DNA from: Anas platyrhynchos
Lineage: Eukaryota > Chordata > Aves > Anseriformes > Anatidae
Reading direction: 5' to 3'
Length of the DNA stretch: 64,000 nt
Assembly: GCF_047663525.1 (NCBI RefSeq)
Contig: NC_092604.1
Coordinates: 21,001-85,000 of the forward strand
The first letter of the stretch is position 1. Each line of letters begins with the position of its first letter. Below the pieces are notes generated by a model. The model was not told where the DNA came from. It saw only the letters and a list, made by a program, of their open reading frames with translations, and did no database searches. Shown in pieces: positions 9,701 through 20,960 of this stretch. Position numbers and translations under genes: made by a program.

Positions 9701-12230
9701 CCACTCCGACCTACACGGTGGCACTCTCGACCTGCCAGAGCTGTGCCACTGTGCAGAAAGGAATATACATCTGTGGTGTGACTGGTGACGGCATGCAGAC
9801 GGCGTAGCAGGAGACTTTCCTGCAGTTTCTTCTCCTCAGGCTCTTCCTTTATTAAAATTTAGAGGTCACCCATTCCCAACTCAGTACCTGCACACCGAGC
9901 TGTGGCATGACATTCCATGCTGCACTTGTAAATAGATGGCAAATACATTCCTGACTGTGGGACAGGGGGAGATGCAGCCTTCAAAACTCTGCCTGGGCCT
10001 TCTCTTGGCTGCCCCAGGGGAGTACGTTCTGAATGAGACTGGTATGATCTCACTTACTTTAGTACTTGAGCAACTGTATTTGGTCCAAACCATTCTCCAA
10101 TTGACTTCCCCTCTCCAACACCCACCTGTGCTGTTTTCATAGTGAAAAAAAGACACACGTACACAAAATCAAAGAAAAATGAGACCATAAAGAATGTGGG
10201 AACAATATACAGTAAATACCGTGACTGTCAAACATTCTAGAGTAACTGCAATCTGTATTTAGCAATAACAATTATTTTCTCAATCTATGCTCTTTTCAAA
10301 ACTTAGGGAGTGCCAGTTTCTTTAATAAACAAAAGGCTTCTAAACTATAACGAGAATTACAAGTTAACAAATGTTAGTGCCCTTTATTACAAATTACAGC
10401 AATAAGCTACAAGACTGTCTATTCTAACATTACTGACTCTGGTACCCAAGGCTTACAGAGTTTATCAAGAGCTAGATTCTAGTACATGGCTTTATTTAGG
10501 TCTCAGGGAATGTTTCTGTACTACTAGTCTTTGCGCCCATCTGCATACCTTTTTATTTTTGTATAAGCATACACCTTGTCTTCACATCCACTTTTTAAAA
10601 TTATGAATTAACATACTGCAAATTAGTGATTCAACACAGTAGAAATTTCAGTGGAAAAAACCTGAAAGTTTATGTTTGTTCTTACCCATCTGGTGGATTG
10701 AATAACAGCAAGCCTTCCTGTCGAGAAAGCATCGTAGGATTCTGTGATATTCTTCTGGTTGTTTTTTGTGTTTTTCCCATTGCCAATCTGAAAGGAAAAA
10801 TTGATATAGAATAAAAAATGGTGACGTTTTCATTACACTGATCAAATGTCTAGACAGCAGAAAGCTTTATAATGAGATGTTAAAAGACATTTCAATTCAT
10901 CTCGAATATTTACATTTTGTGTAGAGCTCCTAGAATTCCAAGCTTGTTATTTATCATCAAGCTGCCCTTTATCATCATAGGCTAGATTGTAAAAACAGGG
11001 AAAATAAAACAAAACAAAAACATCAACTGCAAACATATTCTGACGGATCATGCTGCGTGTTGATAGCCATTCCAGTATCTCTGAGCTTCCAAGATTATTT
11101 AAAAGTACAGGCTGTGTTTAGACCTTGTTGGATTTCTAAGCACCCATTAAATAACAACATAAGATCCATACAGAAAGTCCAAACACTCCACTGGCAGCAT
11201 CCTGGGATGTGACATGCATGCTTAAGAGCTTGCACCAGGGGGGTTTGGACCTCGTGCTGCTGACAAGTGAGGAGTGAAGAGAAGGGTAAGAGCACTGTCC
11301 CACGGTGGCAGGTTTTCCCTTGGCCTCAACTTGGGTGTTACACTAAAAGGTTTATAAAATAATGGCGACAGGATTCCCCATTTGTTCTCCTTCTATGCCT
11401 ATTTCTCTGCTTCAGGCTGGGATGATTTCACCCAGCTGAATATGAATTGATTCATTAGGAACTGTTACCAGGGCATCAAAGAAAGTCTCACTAATAAATT
11501 CAGGGTTTGTGCTTTTAATGGAGTACTTACGAAGAAGCGTCTGCAGACAATACCGAAGTTCCCTCAGGACCAGCACTCACCTCTCCCTAAGTGTCTGCAG
11601 ATCAGTGCTTGGGCCAGCATCATCTGCCCGCATCGCAGCATACATCCCCAGCCAGCGTCCGACGAAGGACCCGTGCCTCCTGTTAGGAAAGTTCAGCACA
11701 ATCAGTGCAGGCTTTCAACTGGGTGCAGCACCACAGAGGACATTTCAGAGTGCTAGAAAACAGATAGGGCTGCTGAAGCCTCCATGAACTGTCCTACAGA
11801 TAAAAGGCACAGAGCAAGACTTTGGTTCCATGCTGTTGGTCTAATTCTAATCTCTGCATTGCACAAATGAACAAAATTCATTTATTCCTTGTGGAGCTGA
11901 CTTACTCTTTTCATTCTTCAAGCAGCATTCACAAACCATTTACTGCATGCTATACAACATGATCACCTGTTTACATACAGACCTAAATAAACACTGATTT
12001 TAATAATCTTCATGTTTGCATAAACAGTTAAAATGATGCTCAAAATGCGCTAATACTCTAGAAATATTTTCCCAGCCTACGATGCCATCACTTATCTTGC
12101 TATTTAATTTAGAACAATGCAGCAAATCTGCAGTATACTCACCAATAGGCGAAAACTTTCTTCTATACGTAAACCACACGTAAACCACACGTGAACACAC
12201 CTTGGCTTATTGTCTGACTTTGGCTTATGG
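6704..12230 (-). pseudogene. ATG4A: ATG4A-like autophagy cysteine protease, broken copy
   Basis: ATG4A cleaves and delipidates ATG8-family proteins in the cytosol. Eight minus-strand exons are recognisable: about 12230-12143 (WFTYRRKFSPIG), 11679-11581 ([15 protein letters not shown], catalytic Cys present), 10787-10686 (FLDRKACCYSIHQM), 10130-10058 (GEGKSIGEWFGPNTVAQVL), 8724-8645 (LALFDEWNSLAVYVS), 8106-7919 (LLLIIPLRLGINHINPVY), 7809-7731 (MPQSLGALGGKPNNAYYFIG), and 6849-6704 (LIYLDPHTTQ, catalytic Asp and His). Phases agree across most junctions. Lesions: an 11-bp tandem duplication in the first exon (cgtgtggttta repeated, 12168-12190) shifts the frame. The donor after 8645 reads GG where the phase requires GT. 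The first coding exons and the C-terminal exons after LDPSVAL were not found. It is probably a duplicated pseudogene; an assembly edge effect or a gene running beyond the recognised exons is less likely. Confidence 0.85.
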
Positions 12231-12294
12231 TGCATCTGTTGCTGTGTCCAGCACAGTGCAGCCCCTAAATTGCTACCAAAACCTTGCCACAAAC

Positions 12295-12375
12295 CTCAAT
12301 CCCCCTCTTAAAAGAGACCCTCTTGTTTGTTGCCCTTCTTTCGACACTCTCTAACAGTTTTATGTCTTCATACAT
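12295..12375 (-). mobile_element. CR1 fragment
   Basis: The plus strand reads ttgcccttctttcgacactctctaacagttttatgtcttcat, a diverged match to the antisense CR1 block seen at 36230-36270. A short relic. Confidence 0.55.
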
Positions 12376-13634
12376 ATATATACAACAAAACATCAAAGAG
12401 CTCAGCAAGGTCCACCAAGGAAAGGAAGCAATGCAGGAGAAAGAAGACAGGACAACAGGGAGAATGGGCAGCATAAGGGAGGAGGCAGCCCGTGGCCTTA
12501 AAAACAAAGCCTAAAAAATAACTTCCACTAGTGGGACATAGTGAATTGGAGCTCTGGGGTCTGCATCTAGAGATGTCTTTTCTATTTATCGTCTTGTTGC
12601 GGAGATGGGTCCTCTGGCTTTGGTTGTGTTTTTTCATGTTGGGCAATTATCTCCCAAGAAGAACCCCCTGTTGGACAGAAAGGTAGAGGTGTGCTCCAGA
12701 AACACAGTGATGGCAAGGAGTCCTCCACTTCATTCTGGCATTTTTTTCCAGCTGGAAGCATTCCCAGTTGTCAACGGAACTGGTTTTGAGGAGTAGGAAA
12801 GACAGCATTGCTGGATTTCTGCTTTCTCCTCCATCCTATCAGACCACATCATGAGAGTTGTCTTTGTTTGATGTTCTTATGTCGCGTTCTGTTATTCTAT
12901 ATTTTTTTCTCTCTTATGTGATTTTATGTTCTTCTGTTACGTTATGTTCTTATGTTCACAACAGGACTCCTTGCCAACACCGCCTCACAGACACCTGGGC
13001 CAAAGAGCAGGGCCTTGAGCGGCTAGCTCACCATGACAGAGCTCATTTCCTTCCCAGTAGCTGCCAGGTGCCCTCTGGGGGCATTTCGGGGCTACAGCAT
13101 GGGAAGACTTCTTTGGGGTGGGAAGCCATTGGGCTAGGAAATGGGCAATGTTCCCTAGGAAGGAAATCCCTGGGAAGCAAAAGCCTTGGGATGGGAAGTC
13201 TTGAATGGGGTGGGTACCATTCCCTGGGGAAGGAAGTGCTTGGAGAAGTCCTCCAAGAGAGGGGAATTCTTTGGGACGAGGTCTCTTTGGCTGAAGAAAC
13301 GCTTCGTGTTGATGGGGCAGATTTCGTCTGGGTTGCTGGGAATGTGCCATGCGGTGAAATGGCAAGGATGGGCACTGCTGCTGAGGCCGAGAAGCTGGTC
13401 CTGGGCTGGGCAAGCCTTGGGCCGGGCAAGTGGTGGTGTGGAAGCCTCCTGGGCATGGCAAGTGCTGCGTGGGAGGGAAAGCCTGCTGAGGATGGCCAAG
13501 TCTTGCGCTGGGCAGCCTGCTTGGCTCCAAAGCCTGCAGTCCTCCCCAAGATGTCGGCGAGGGGCTGGTCAGCCGTTGGGACGGAACCCCCGTTGCCCGC
13601 GTTCCCCAAGCAACCGCCCCACTCTCCAGCCACC
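12376..13634. other. No gene recognised; two low-complexity stretches
   Basis: 12868-12960 is a degenerate TATGTTCTT-type repeat. 13090-13300 is full of GGGAAG and TGGGAAG motifs. An open frame runs in phase into the ATG at 13635, but the translated peptide shows no recognisable domain. I see no other coding signal. Confidence 0.45.
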
Positions 13635-15742
13635 ATGGCAGGTCCAGCAGCCGGCTCCCGCTCCTCCCGGGGCTGCGGCCCTGCTGGTGAGCCCAGCGCC
13701 CCAGAGCTCAGCCCAGCGCCCTTTTTCCCACAGAGGGTTTCCCCAGACGGCTTCCGTGGCTTCCGCAGACGCAAAACTCCCCCTTCGTCGTTCCAGCCGT
13801 GCCGACAACGGTGGCTGCCTGGCTGCTTCCCTCCCTCCCCGGAGCGATGGCGCTGCCCTTGCAGCCCCCCCAGGTACCCACCCTCCCCTCCGCACTGCCC
13901 CAGGCCACCATCTGGCACATGGTGCCGGGGGTCCAGGGGCAGGTGCTGCAGCTCCCCGCCAGGGTGCAGCTGCCACCTGGGGGGCACCTCCCAGCCCAGG
14001 GGCACCACCTGCAGCTTGGGCAGCTCCCCGCCGCCGCCGTGGGGCAGCTCCCTGCTGTGGGGCAGCTCCCCCACAGCGCTCCTGTGGGTGCCCCCAGTGT
14101 CTCCCAGCCCCTGCTGATGTGGACGGGGACGCTGGTGCCCCAGGATGGTGCTCCCCTCTGCTTGAGGCCCATGGCCGTGCTCCATGGGGAGCTCCTGCAC
14201 CCCGCAGGCACCTGCCTGCTGCAGGCCCCTGCCTACCCCGGCCCCCCACCACTCCTCGTGCCGGGGCCTCCGCTGCGGGGGCAGGCGCTCCCCGCGCCCC
14301 GCACCCTCAGCAGCAGCCGGGGGCAGCTGCCGGAGCCCTGCTTGCATGCCGTGGGGCTCAGCGAGGACCAGGGGTCCCCGCTGCCCGGCCCCACTCCCCC
14401 CGAGCCTGCCCAGGCTCCAGTGACCGCCAGCACCCAGACGGCGACGCCCGACGGTGAGTTTGGGGCTGGCACAGCCGGCCGCTGGGCGCCCCACACCCAG
14501 GAGCCATGGCAAAGCTGGCAGCGGGGGATGCTTGGGGGATTGCATTGGCTTGCTTTTTCCTCAGCGGCGACACTTGCAGAGGTGCCTGAGGAGCCCCTGG
14601 AGCTGCTGGAGCTGGGCCCCGATGCCTTCGCCGAGGCCTTTCCCCAGCTGGCAGGGGACAGCCAGCAGCTGCAGCACCTGCAGGACCAGCTCCCGGCCGA
14701 CCTGGACAGCTCCGGCTTGGAGGAGCTGCTCAGCTGCCTGGATGCCGTGGAGCCCCAGGACGCCTTCGCCGCTGTCCCCAGCAGTCCTGTCCTCAAGCGC
14801 TTCCTCTCGCAGCTGCCCGACCTCTGCGAGGACATCGAGGAGCCCAGCACACAGGGACTGGCAGCCACCAGAGCGCTGGGTGAGGTCCCCTCAAGCCCTG
14901 GGCTGCACCCCGACAAGGTGCAGGCTGGGCGGGCGCTGCAGCCCCCTGCAGCTGCTGCGCCGCCACTCAGCTCCCCCCTCAAGCCTGCAGCCCGGCCCCA
15001 GCTCAGGAGAGCCCTGCCCAAAAGGCCCCCCCTGCAGGAATTCATCCCTGCCCGCAGGAGAACCCTGCCCCAGCCTCCCTTGGCTCCCCTCAAGAGGCGC
15101 CCCGACCCTGACTGCCTCCCTGCCCGCAAGAGACCCCTGCCCCAGCCTCCCCAGGCTCCCGTCCAGAGCCCCCCCGACCCTGATTTCCTCACTGCCCTCA
15201 GGAGAGCCCTGCCCAAGCCTCGCCTGAGTCCCCTCCAGAGCCCCCCCGACCTTGCCCGCAGGAGACCCATGCCCAAGCCTCTCCCCAAAAGGCCCCCCCA
15301 GCAGGAATTCATCCCTGCCCGCAAGAGAACCCTGCCCCAGCCTCCCTTGGCTCCCCTCAAGAGGCCTCAACTTCTCCCAGCCCTCAGGAGAGCCCTGCCC
15401 AGTCCCCCTCGCAGTCCCCTCCAGAGCCCCCCGCTCTGGAGGGGACTGCCCACGGCTCTGCCCACGCAGCCGCGCACGCTGCAGCGTCCGGCGCAGCCCC
15501 GCGGGGACTACGTGCCCTGCGTGGGGCCCTGGGCGGGCGGCGACGCAGCGCCCACACCGCTGGAGGAGCAGGAGTCGTCGGTGCCCATCACGCCGCAGCA
15601 GCGTCCCGAGCGGGAGCGCCTCAAGAAGCTGGCCCAGGAGGAGCGGCAGCGGGCGGCCCACCACATGAGGATCGCCCCCGGGCAATTCTTCGAGCAGCGG
15701 CAGAAGGACCACGCCAGAGCCTACTCTTACGGCTACCCGTGA
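13635..15742 (+). CDS. Proline-rich protein of unknown function, three exons
   Basis: The start ATG at 13635 has a strong context (gccaccatgg). Exons are inferred at 13635-13686, 13734-14453 and 14565-15742. Donors are GTGAGC and GTGAGT and acceptors are CAG; phases join without a break to give 649 residues and a TGA at 15740. Intron 2 is 111 nt and open, so retention would also leave the frame intact. The N-terminal half is rich in Pro, Gln, Leu and Ala. Residues of exon 3 from about 14580 to 14860 form an acidic, leucine-rich segment (DLDSSGLEELLSCLD). About 14998-15430 holds imperfect repeats of RRALPKPPL, PLQSPPDPDF and QEFIPARKRTLPQP types. The C-terminus is basic and helical (ERLKKLAQEERQRAAHH) and ends SYGYP. 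The layout could suit a nuclear regulatory protein, but that is a guess. I do not recognise the family. GC content is far above the flanks. Confidence 0.62.
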
Positions 15743-16185
15743 CCGACCTCGGGCTTCTCCTCGACGGCCCCCGCAGCACCCAGGCCCGCTCAGCACGCAG
15801 GCAGGCACAGAGACCTCTGCAGGCACCTGCTCCAGCTTCAGCCACGCTCCTCAGCCCTTGCCCCTCTCGCTTGCCCTCTCCCCTCTCTCGTGCTGGACCT
15901 ACGCACTGCTTGCCACTCTCAGGGATGGGCAACGGCAAATGCCAACGGCAAATGCGCGCGCGCCTCACCCAGGAAGGTGGCAATGGCAAGCTGGGGGGAT
16001 GCTGGCAGCAGCTGGGCTGGAAAAGCTTGCCCATGGCAACTGCTGCTTGGGACACCAAAGGGCTGAGAGACAAGACTTAGCTCTTCTTTCGGGGCATTGC
16101 TCTTCTTTGCTGCCTTCTGGATTACATTCCTCTCCTTAGGTGCTCACTCAGCAAGGCCTCTGCCTGCAGCTCTTCTTGCACTGGG
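15743..16185. other. Downstream flank of the proline-rich gene
   Basis: GC-rich sequence, probably 3' untranslated region. No separate gene is supported. Confidence 0.4.
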
Positions 16186-16189
16186 ACAC

Positions 16190-16820
16190 CGAGGGGATCA
16201 GAACTGGGACGTTGTTGGGATAGGAAATGATCAGTGGGATGGGAAGTGATGATGGGGATAGGAACTCATTGGCACGGGAAAAATGGGTTTTATTTGTATT
16301 AAATTTAAATTTTTAAATTTTATTTAAATTTCTGAGTTTTATTTTTATTAAATTTAAATTTTCAAATTTTATTTAATTTACTGAGTTTTATTTTTATTAA
16401 ATTTAAATTTTTAAATTTTATTTAATGTACTGGTTGTATTATTTATTTCATGAAATCCACTTTATTGACTGTGTTGTACAGTATGGCATTGTTTCATTAT
16501 TAGAAAATGATAAGTATTTACTATTATTAATTAAACAATATTTACATATTTTATACATTATAAATTATCAATATTCTCATTTCTAATTTTGTTTGGTTTT
16601 ATTCCTTTTCTACCCTATTAAACTCTCTTTATCCCAGTGCACTGGTTTGGACTTAAGTTTTCCTTCCGAGTCGTTGTGGATTCACTCCGGATGGGGGGAC
16701 ATTAGCGAACGCCTGTGTGCTTCAGATCCAAGGTCACCTTTGCCCTCAACTCAAGATCCATGTTTGCATCTGTTGTCATGAAGCAATGTTAACAACAGCA
16801 ACAATTAAGTTACCTCATTT
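16190..16820. repeat. Local dispersed repeat R, copy 1
   Basis: Begins gggatcagaactgggacgtt, continues through gataggaaatgatcagtggg and ttgtacagtatggcattg, and ends near agcaatgttaacaacagcaac. The same sequence appears at 16925-17680 and 19576-19890. The segment cctattaaactctctttatc is reminiscent of the polyadenylation end of a retroviral LTR, so R may be an old LTR-derived element; this is weak. Confidence 0.75.
16286..16434. repeat. AT-rich 49-bp tandem repeat
   Basis: Three units of about 49 bp built from ttttatttttattaaattt and aaattttatttaattt, with ctgag or ctgg at the unit ends (16332, 16381). It lies inside copy 1 of repeat R and is much shorter in the other copies. Confidence 0.85.
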
Positions 16821-16924
16821 ATTATTTCATGTTATTTCATGATTTCATGTTCAGTTATTTCATGCAGCCCGCTCCCGCTGCCCATGCTCAGGCCGGGCAT
16901 GGATGTGGACATGGCCAGCACGGA

Positions 16925-17680
16925 CGGCAGAAAATGGGTGCATGGCTGGATGGCTGGCTGGGTGGGAGTTGGGAATTCAGCCTTGGGATCAGAACTGGGA
17001 GGTTATTGGGATAGGAAATGATCAGTGGGATGGGAAGTGATGATGGGGATAGGAACTCATTGGGATGGGAAAAATGGGTTTTATTTGTATTAAATTTACA
17101 TTTTAAAATTTTATTTAATTTCCTGGGTTTTATTATTTATTTAATTAAATCCACTTTCTTGACTGTGTTGTACAGTATGGCATTGTTTCATTATTATAAA
17201 ATGATAAGTATTTAATATTATTAATTAAACAATATTTATATATTTTATACTCGTAAGGGGGTGTCGAGAGGCAGGAGACCTTTTCTCCATTAACACCAGC
17301 GACAGGACCCACGGGAACGGGGTTAAGCTGAGGCAGGGGAAATTTAGGCTTGACATAAGGAGGGGGTTCTTCACAGAGAGGGTGGTTGCACACTGGAACG
17401 GGCTCCCCAGGGAAGTGGTCACTGCACCGAGCCTGTCTGAATTTAAGAAGAGATTGGACCGTGCACTTAGTCACATGGTCTGAACTTTTGGGTAGACCTG
17501 TGCGGTGTCAAGAGTTGGACTTGATGATCCTTAAGGGTCCCTTCCAACTCAGAATATTCTATGATTCTATGATTCTATGATACATTATAAATTATCAATA
17601 TTCTCATTTCTTATTTTGTTTGTTTTTATTCCTTTTGTACCCTATTAAACTCTCTTTATCACAGTGCACTGGTTTGTTCT
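16925..17680. repeat. Local dispersed repeat R, copy 2, interrupted by CR1
   Basis: Matches copy 1 and copy 3, with an upstream flank gcatggctggatggctggct shared with copy 3. It is split by the CR1 insertion at 17251-17580. Confidence 0.8.
17251..17580 (+). mobile_element. CR1 LINE 3' fragment, sense
   Basis: Typical CR1 3' sequence: ggttcttcacagagagggtg, acgggctccccagggaagtg, gttggacttgatgatcctta, then three ATTCTATG octamers. The uninterrupted site is visible in copy 1 of repeat R (tattttatacattataaatt at 16547), so the insertion point is exact. The 3-4 bp sequence TAC/ATAC occurs at both edges as a possible short target duplication. Confidence 0.93.
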
Positions 17681-17684
17681 TATA

Positions 17685-17745
17685 CTTTTTCTTATACTGT
17701 GGAGCCCAAAACTGCACTCAGTACTCAGTACATGGAATACCAAGA
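17685..17745 (-). mobile_element. CR1 fragment
   Basis: tactgtggagcccaaaactg followed by cactcagtactc matches the antisense CR1 block at 36275-36305 (tactgtggtgcccagaactg). Confidence 0.6.
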
Positions 17746-17898
17746 GAGACTGCCTGTCATTTTCTCTTCTCTGCAGAAGCTCTGTTGCTAACACTGTCCA
17801 GAAATCACCACTGTCACAGACAGTAGTAGCATTCCCTCCTCCCACAGTTGGTTCTTCCCCCCCAAGACTTAGACACCATCCAGAAAAATAAGAAGAAT

Positions 17899-18038
17899 AA
17901 TACTAATAAAGTAAATAAAATAAAATAAAATAAAATAAAATAAAATAAAATAAAATAAAATAAAATAAAATAAAATAAAATAAAATAAAATAAAATAAAT
18001 AAAATAATAAAATAAAATAATAAAATAAATTAAAATAG
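17899..18038. repeat. TAAAA microsatellite
   Basis: Some 25 pentamers of TAAAA with a few TAA and TAAT interruptions at the right end. Confidence 0.95.
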
Positions 18039-18040
18039 TC

Positions 18041-19017
18041 AAAAGCCGTCAGGAAGGCAGTGGTGCAGACTGTGGAGAGCCTGGGTTCAAATCCTTCTTC
18101 TGTGAGGCTCTGAACCTATATCCCACCACAATCTCTCTGCTAATGTATGGCAGGGAAAGGAGGAAGAAAGAACGTATCTCCTGCACTTTCCATTTATTGT
18201 TGACTGACAATTCTGTAGAGTTATAAAGCCTCAATCAGTGAGATACAGGGTTCTTCTCACATTGTCTCACTGTGCCCTAAGCGGAACAGCTCTCATTTAA
18301 TAGATGCTTCACCACAAAATCATGAGTCATCTGCAGTTTTGAACTTTTCTGGGATCAAGTCCCTTCAGATGGTTGAGGAATCTGCTCCAGCACCTATGTA
18401 AACTGGTGCTCTACTAAGCTAGTGAATGAACAAGAGAGAAATCCTCTGCTAGATGACTTGACAAATTGGGTCTGAAAATAGTGTTGAGGCAGAATAGTCC
18501 ACGATTTTTGCCTTGGGTGCACAGAGGGATTGGGTGTTGTAGACTTCTTTTATTCTTCATTAAGATAAACATTTTCAAAAATGTGCTTGTTCAACCTTGC
18601 TCCCACTGTGTGCATGGGAGGGAGATAACTGAAAGTGGGGAGCGTTGCTTGGATCCTGCAAGTGGCTGAGGTCCAGTGGGGTTGGAGGCTTTCTTCCTCC
18701 TTTTGGAAATGCAAAGCAACCCTGCACCTCCCCTGCACTTGCAGGAGGATCGTGACAGCCCAAAGCACAGCGGCTTTGTAATTGCTGCATACACTTCGAT
18801 CGGATTTACGTGGCAAGGGTTTGGTATCAGGGGCCTGCAGGGATGGCGTCTGTGAGAACAGTCCAGACAACAGCCAGCTCCAGATAGCTCCAAAAGGGCC
18901 CCGGCGCTTGCCAGAGCTGAGCCAATAAGCGATGTTGTTTGCACCTCTGGGAGAGCAGATGTAAGAAGGGGGAAATACTGCTGCACAACAGAAGCTGGAA
19001 GAGCAAGGAGTGAGAAG
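18041..19017. other. No gene recognised
   Basis: Mixed-composition sequence. A 250-codon open frame on the minus strand (19302-18553) shows no recognisable domain and overlaps the inverted-repeat arm, so I do not call it a gene. Confidence 0.5.
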
Positions 19018-19272
19018 CAGCCCTGCAGCCCCCAAGGTGAGTGCAGCAGGAGGCAGGAGGTGCTCCAGGCTCACAGCAGCAGTTCCCCTGCGGGCTGTGC
19101 AGGGAGAGGCCCCTGGTGGAGCAGGCTGTCCCCCTGCACCCATGGGTCCCACATAGAGCAGATCTCCACGCTGCTGCCCCCCTGTGGGTGGAGGAGCCCC
19201 CGGTGGAGCAGGTGGCTGTGGCCTGGAGGAGGCTGCGGCCTGTGGAGAGCCCCCGCAGGAGCAGGCCCCGGG
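19018..19272. repeat. Inverted repeat, left arm
   Basis: Reverse complement of 20961-21213, about 255 bp, GC-rich with recurring ctgctccaccrggggcct-type motifs. The arms differ by scattered substitutions, so the pair is not recent. Confidence 0.85.
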
Positions 19273-19575
19273 CCGCAGCTGTAGCCATGGAGAGGAGCCC
19301 ACGGGGAGCAGGGACAGAGAGGGACCTTGGAGGAGGGAACTGTATCCTCTTTTTTCATCGGTGCTGAGATTGAGGATCAGGATTTCGTGGTAGGAATTTG
19401 TTTAGATGAACCAATTTACCTCCATATGGGTTTTGTATGTTTGTTTCACCTTGTCTTGCAGGACCATCTTGGCTGGGTCTGCAGTGTTGTGCAAAAGTGA
19501 AGTTTTTCACAATAAAGAGCAGCTTTATTTTCGGGGAAAAGGCTGAGGTGGCCTTCATCAGAGTCTTGTGACCTG

Positions 19576-19890
19576 AAAATGCAGAAAATGGGTGCATGGC
19601 TGGCTGGATGGGTGGGTGGGAGTTGGGAATTCAGCCTTGGGATCAGAACTGGGACGTTGTTGGGATAGGAAATGATCAGTGGGATGGGAAGTGATGATGG
19701 GGATAGGAACTCATTGGGATGGGAAAAATGGGTTTTATTTTTATTGCATTCAATCCACTTTATTGACTGTGTTGTACAGTATGGCGTTGTTTTATTACTA
19801 TAAAATTATAATGATTATTATTTAATCTTATCATGTTTGCATCTGTTGTTGTGAAGCAATGTTAAGAACAGCAACAAAATAGTTACCTAC
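19576..19890. repeat. Local dispersed repeat R, copy 3
   Basis: Shares the gcagaaaatgggtgcatggc flank with copy 2, then the gggatcagaactgggacgtt core and the agcaatgttaagaacagcaa end with copy 1. The AT-rich middle is largely missing. Confidence 0.8.
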
Positions 19891-20018
19891 TTGCTAGCAG
19901 CATCCCTACGTTTGCTGGGGTCTGCTCTGTGCATTTTGAAGACCGTTCCATGCTATTCAGCCCCTTCAGGAGGAAATGGATGGTTCTAGGAAAATGCGTC
20001 TTGACCTGATGCAAAGCT

Positions 20019-20810
20019 GTGACTCAGCACCCTGCAGCCCCCGCAACCCCTGGCATTTTACCTGCAGCCCCTCCAACAACTCTGATGTTCCCTGCATCGA
20101 CTTCAACCACTGCGCTGGGACCTGAGGCCCCTCAAAGCCTTGTCACTCGCCCTGCAGTCCCTCGAGCCCCTGGCATGTTCCCTGCAGCCCCTCCAAGCCT
20201 GGCACAGGCCCTAAGAGCTGGCTCCGGGGACTACCCCGGTGCTGTCTCAGGCGCCAATACACACAAGGGGAAGGAATGCATGCAGAAGTCATCTCGTTTT
20301 GGAAGGGCAGAAAGTCCTCCCAAGAAGGGGAAGGAGCAAGAGGAAGGCAAGGCAGCCTACCCCAAGGTAGGGCCATCCCAGGGAACAGGAGGCTGTTGGA
20401 AAGGAGAGCAGAGAGAAAAGCAGCAGCAAGCAGGTGATCCCCATCCCTGGGCGAGCTGCGAGCCATGGGACAAGATTGCAGCTGTCCTCCAGGCGAGCAC
20501 ATTGTCAGCTGGCTGCTGCGCTGCTGGGATAGCAGCTGCGGGAGCCTGGCAGCAGAGGGCAGGGAAGCCAAGCAGCTGGGATCCTTCTCTGGGGAAGGGG
20601 GCACTGAGAAAGCGCTTGCAAACGGGGCACAAGCCCTCAGCCTCTGGAGGCGGCGCCTGGCAGGCGTGAAGGAAAGGGATCCCTTCAAGGAAGATGCTGT
20701 GGGCTTGCTGAGGCTCAAAGAACAGACGCTGCTGGCTGCTACCAGTGTGCTGCAGCAGCAGCAAGAGAGAGCAAACCGTGGTGGTTTTCCTCAGCTGGGC
20801 AGCTGAGCTC
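20019..20810 (+). other. Open frames, possible old endogenous retroviral gag-like relic
   Basis: 20019-20669 is open but begins with imperfect repeats of the cctgcagcccctc type and has no recognised domain. In another frame, 20465-20806 has a composition and a short segment (HIVSWLLRCWD) that remind me of gag-like proteins annotated from avian endogenous retroviruses. It is short, lacks any flanking pol or LTR that I can see, and sits in the spacer of the inverted repeat. I treat it as a possible relic, not a gene. Confidence 0.25.
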
Positions 20811-20960
20811 CAGCACAAGCGCTCTCTCCCTGCCCCTCCTCCAACGCCAAGGGGAGAAAAGAGGCTGGAAAGGGCTCAAGGGCTGCCAGAAGGACAGGGA
20901 GATCACTCCACAAGGAGCGTCACGGGCAAAGCAGGCTCAGCACAGCCTGTTCCAGTCCAG

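Noticed and set aside
13043-14545. 500-codon open frame on the minus strand opposite the proline-rich gene
   Set aside because: Shadow frame in GC-rich DNA; the plus strand has a Kozak start and coherent splice phases.
16440-17700. Complete LTR retrotransposon
   Set aside because: A cctattaaactctctttatc segment resembles an LTR polyadenylation end, but no TG...CA termini, primer-binding site or pol were seen.
18553-19302. 250-codon minus-strand open frame
   Set aside because: No domain, and half of it is the inverted-repeat arm.
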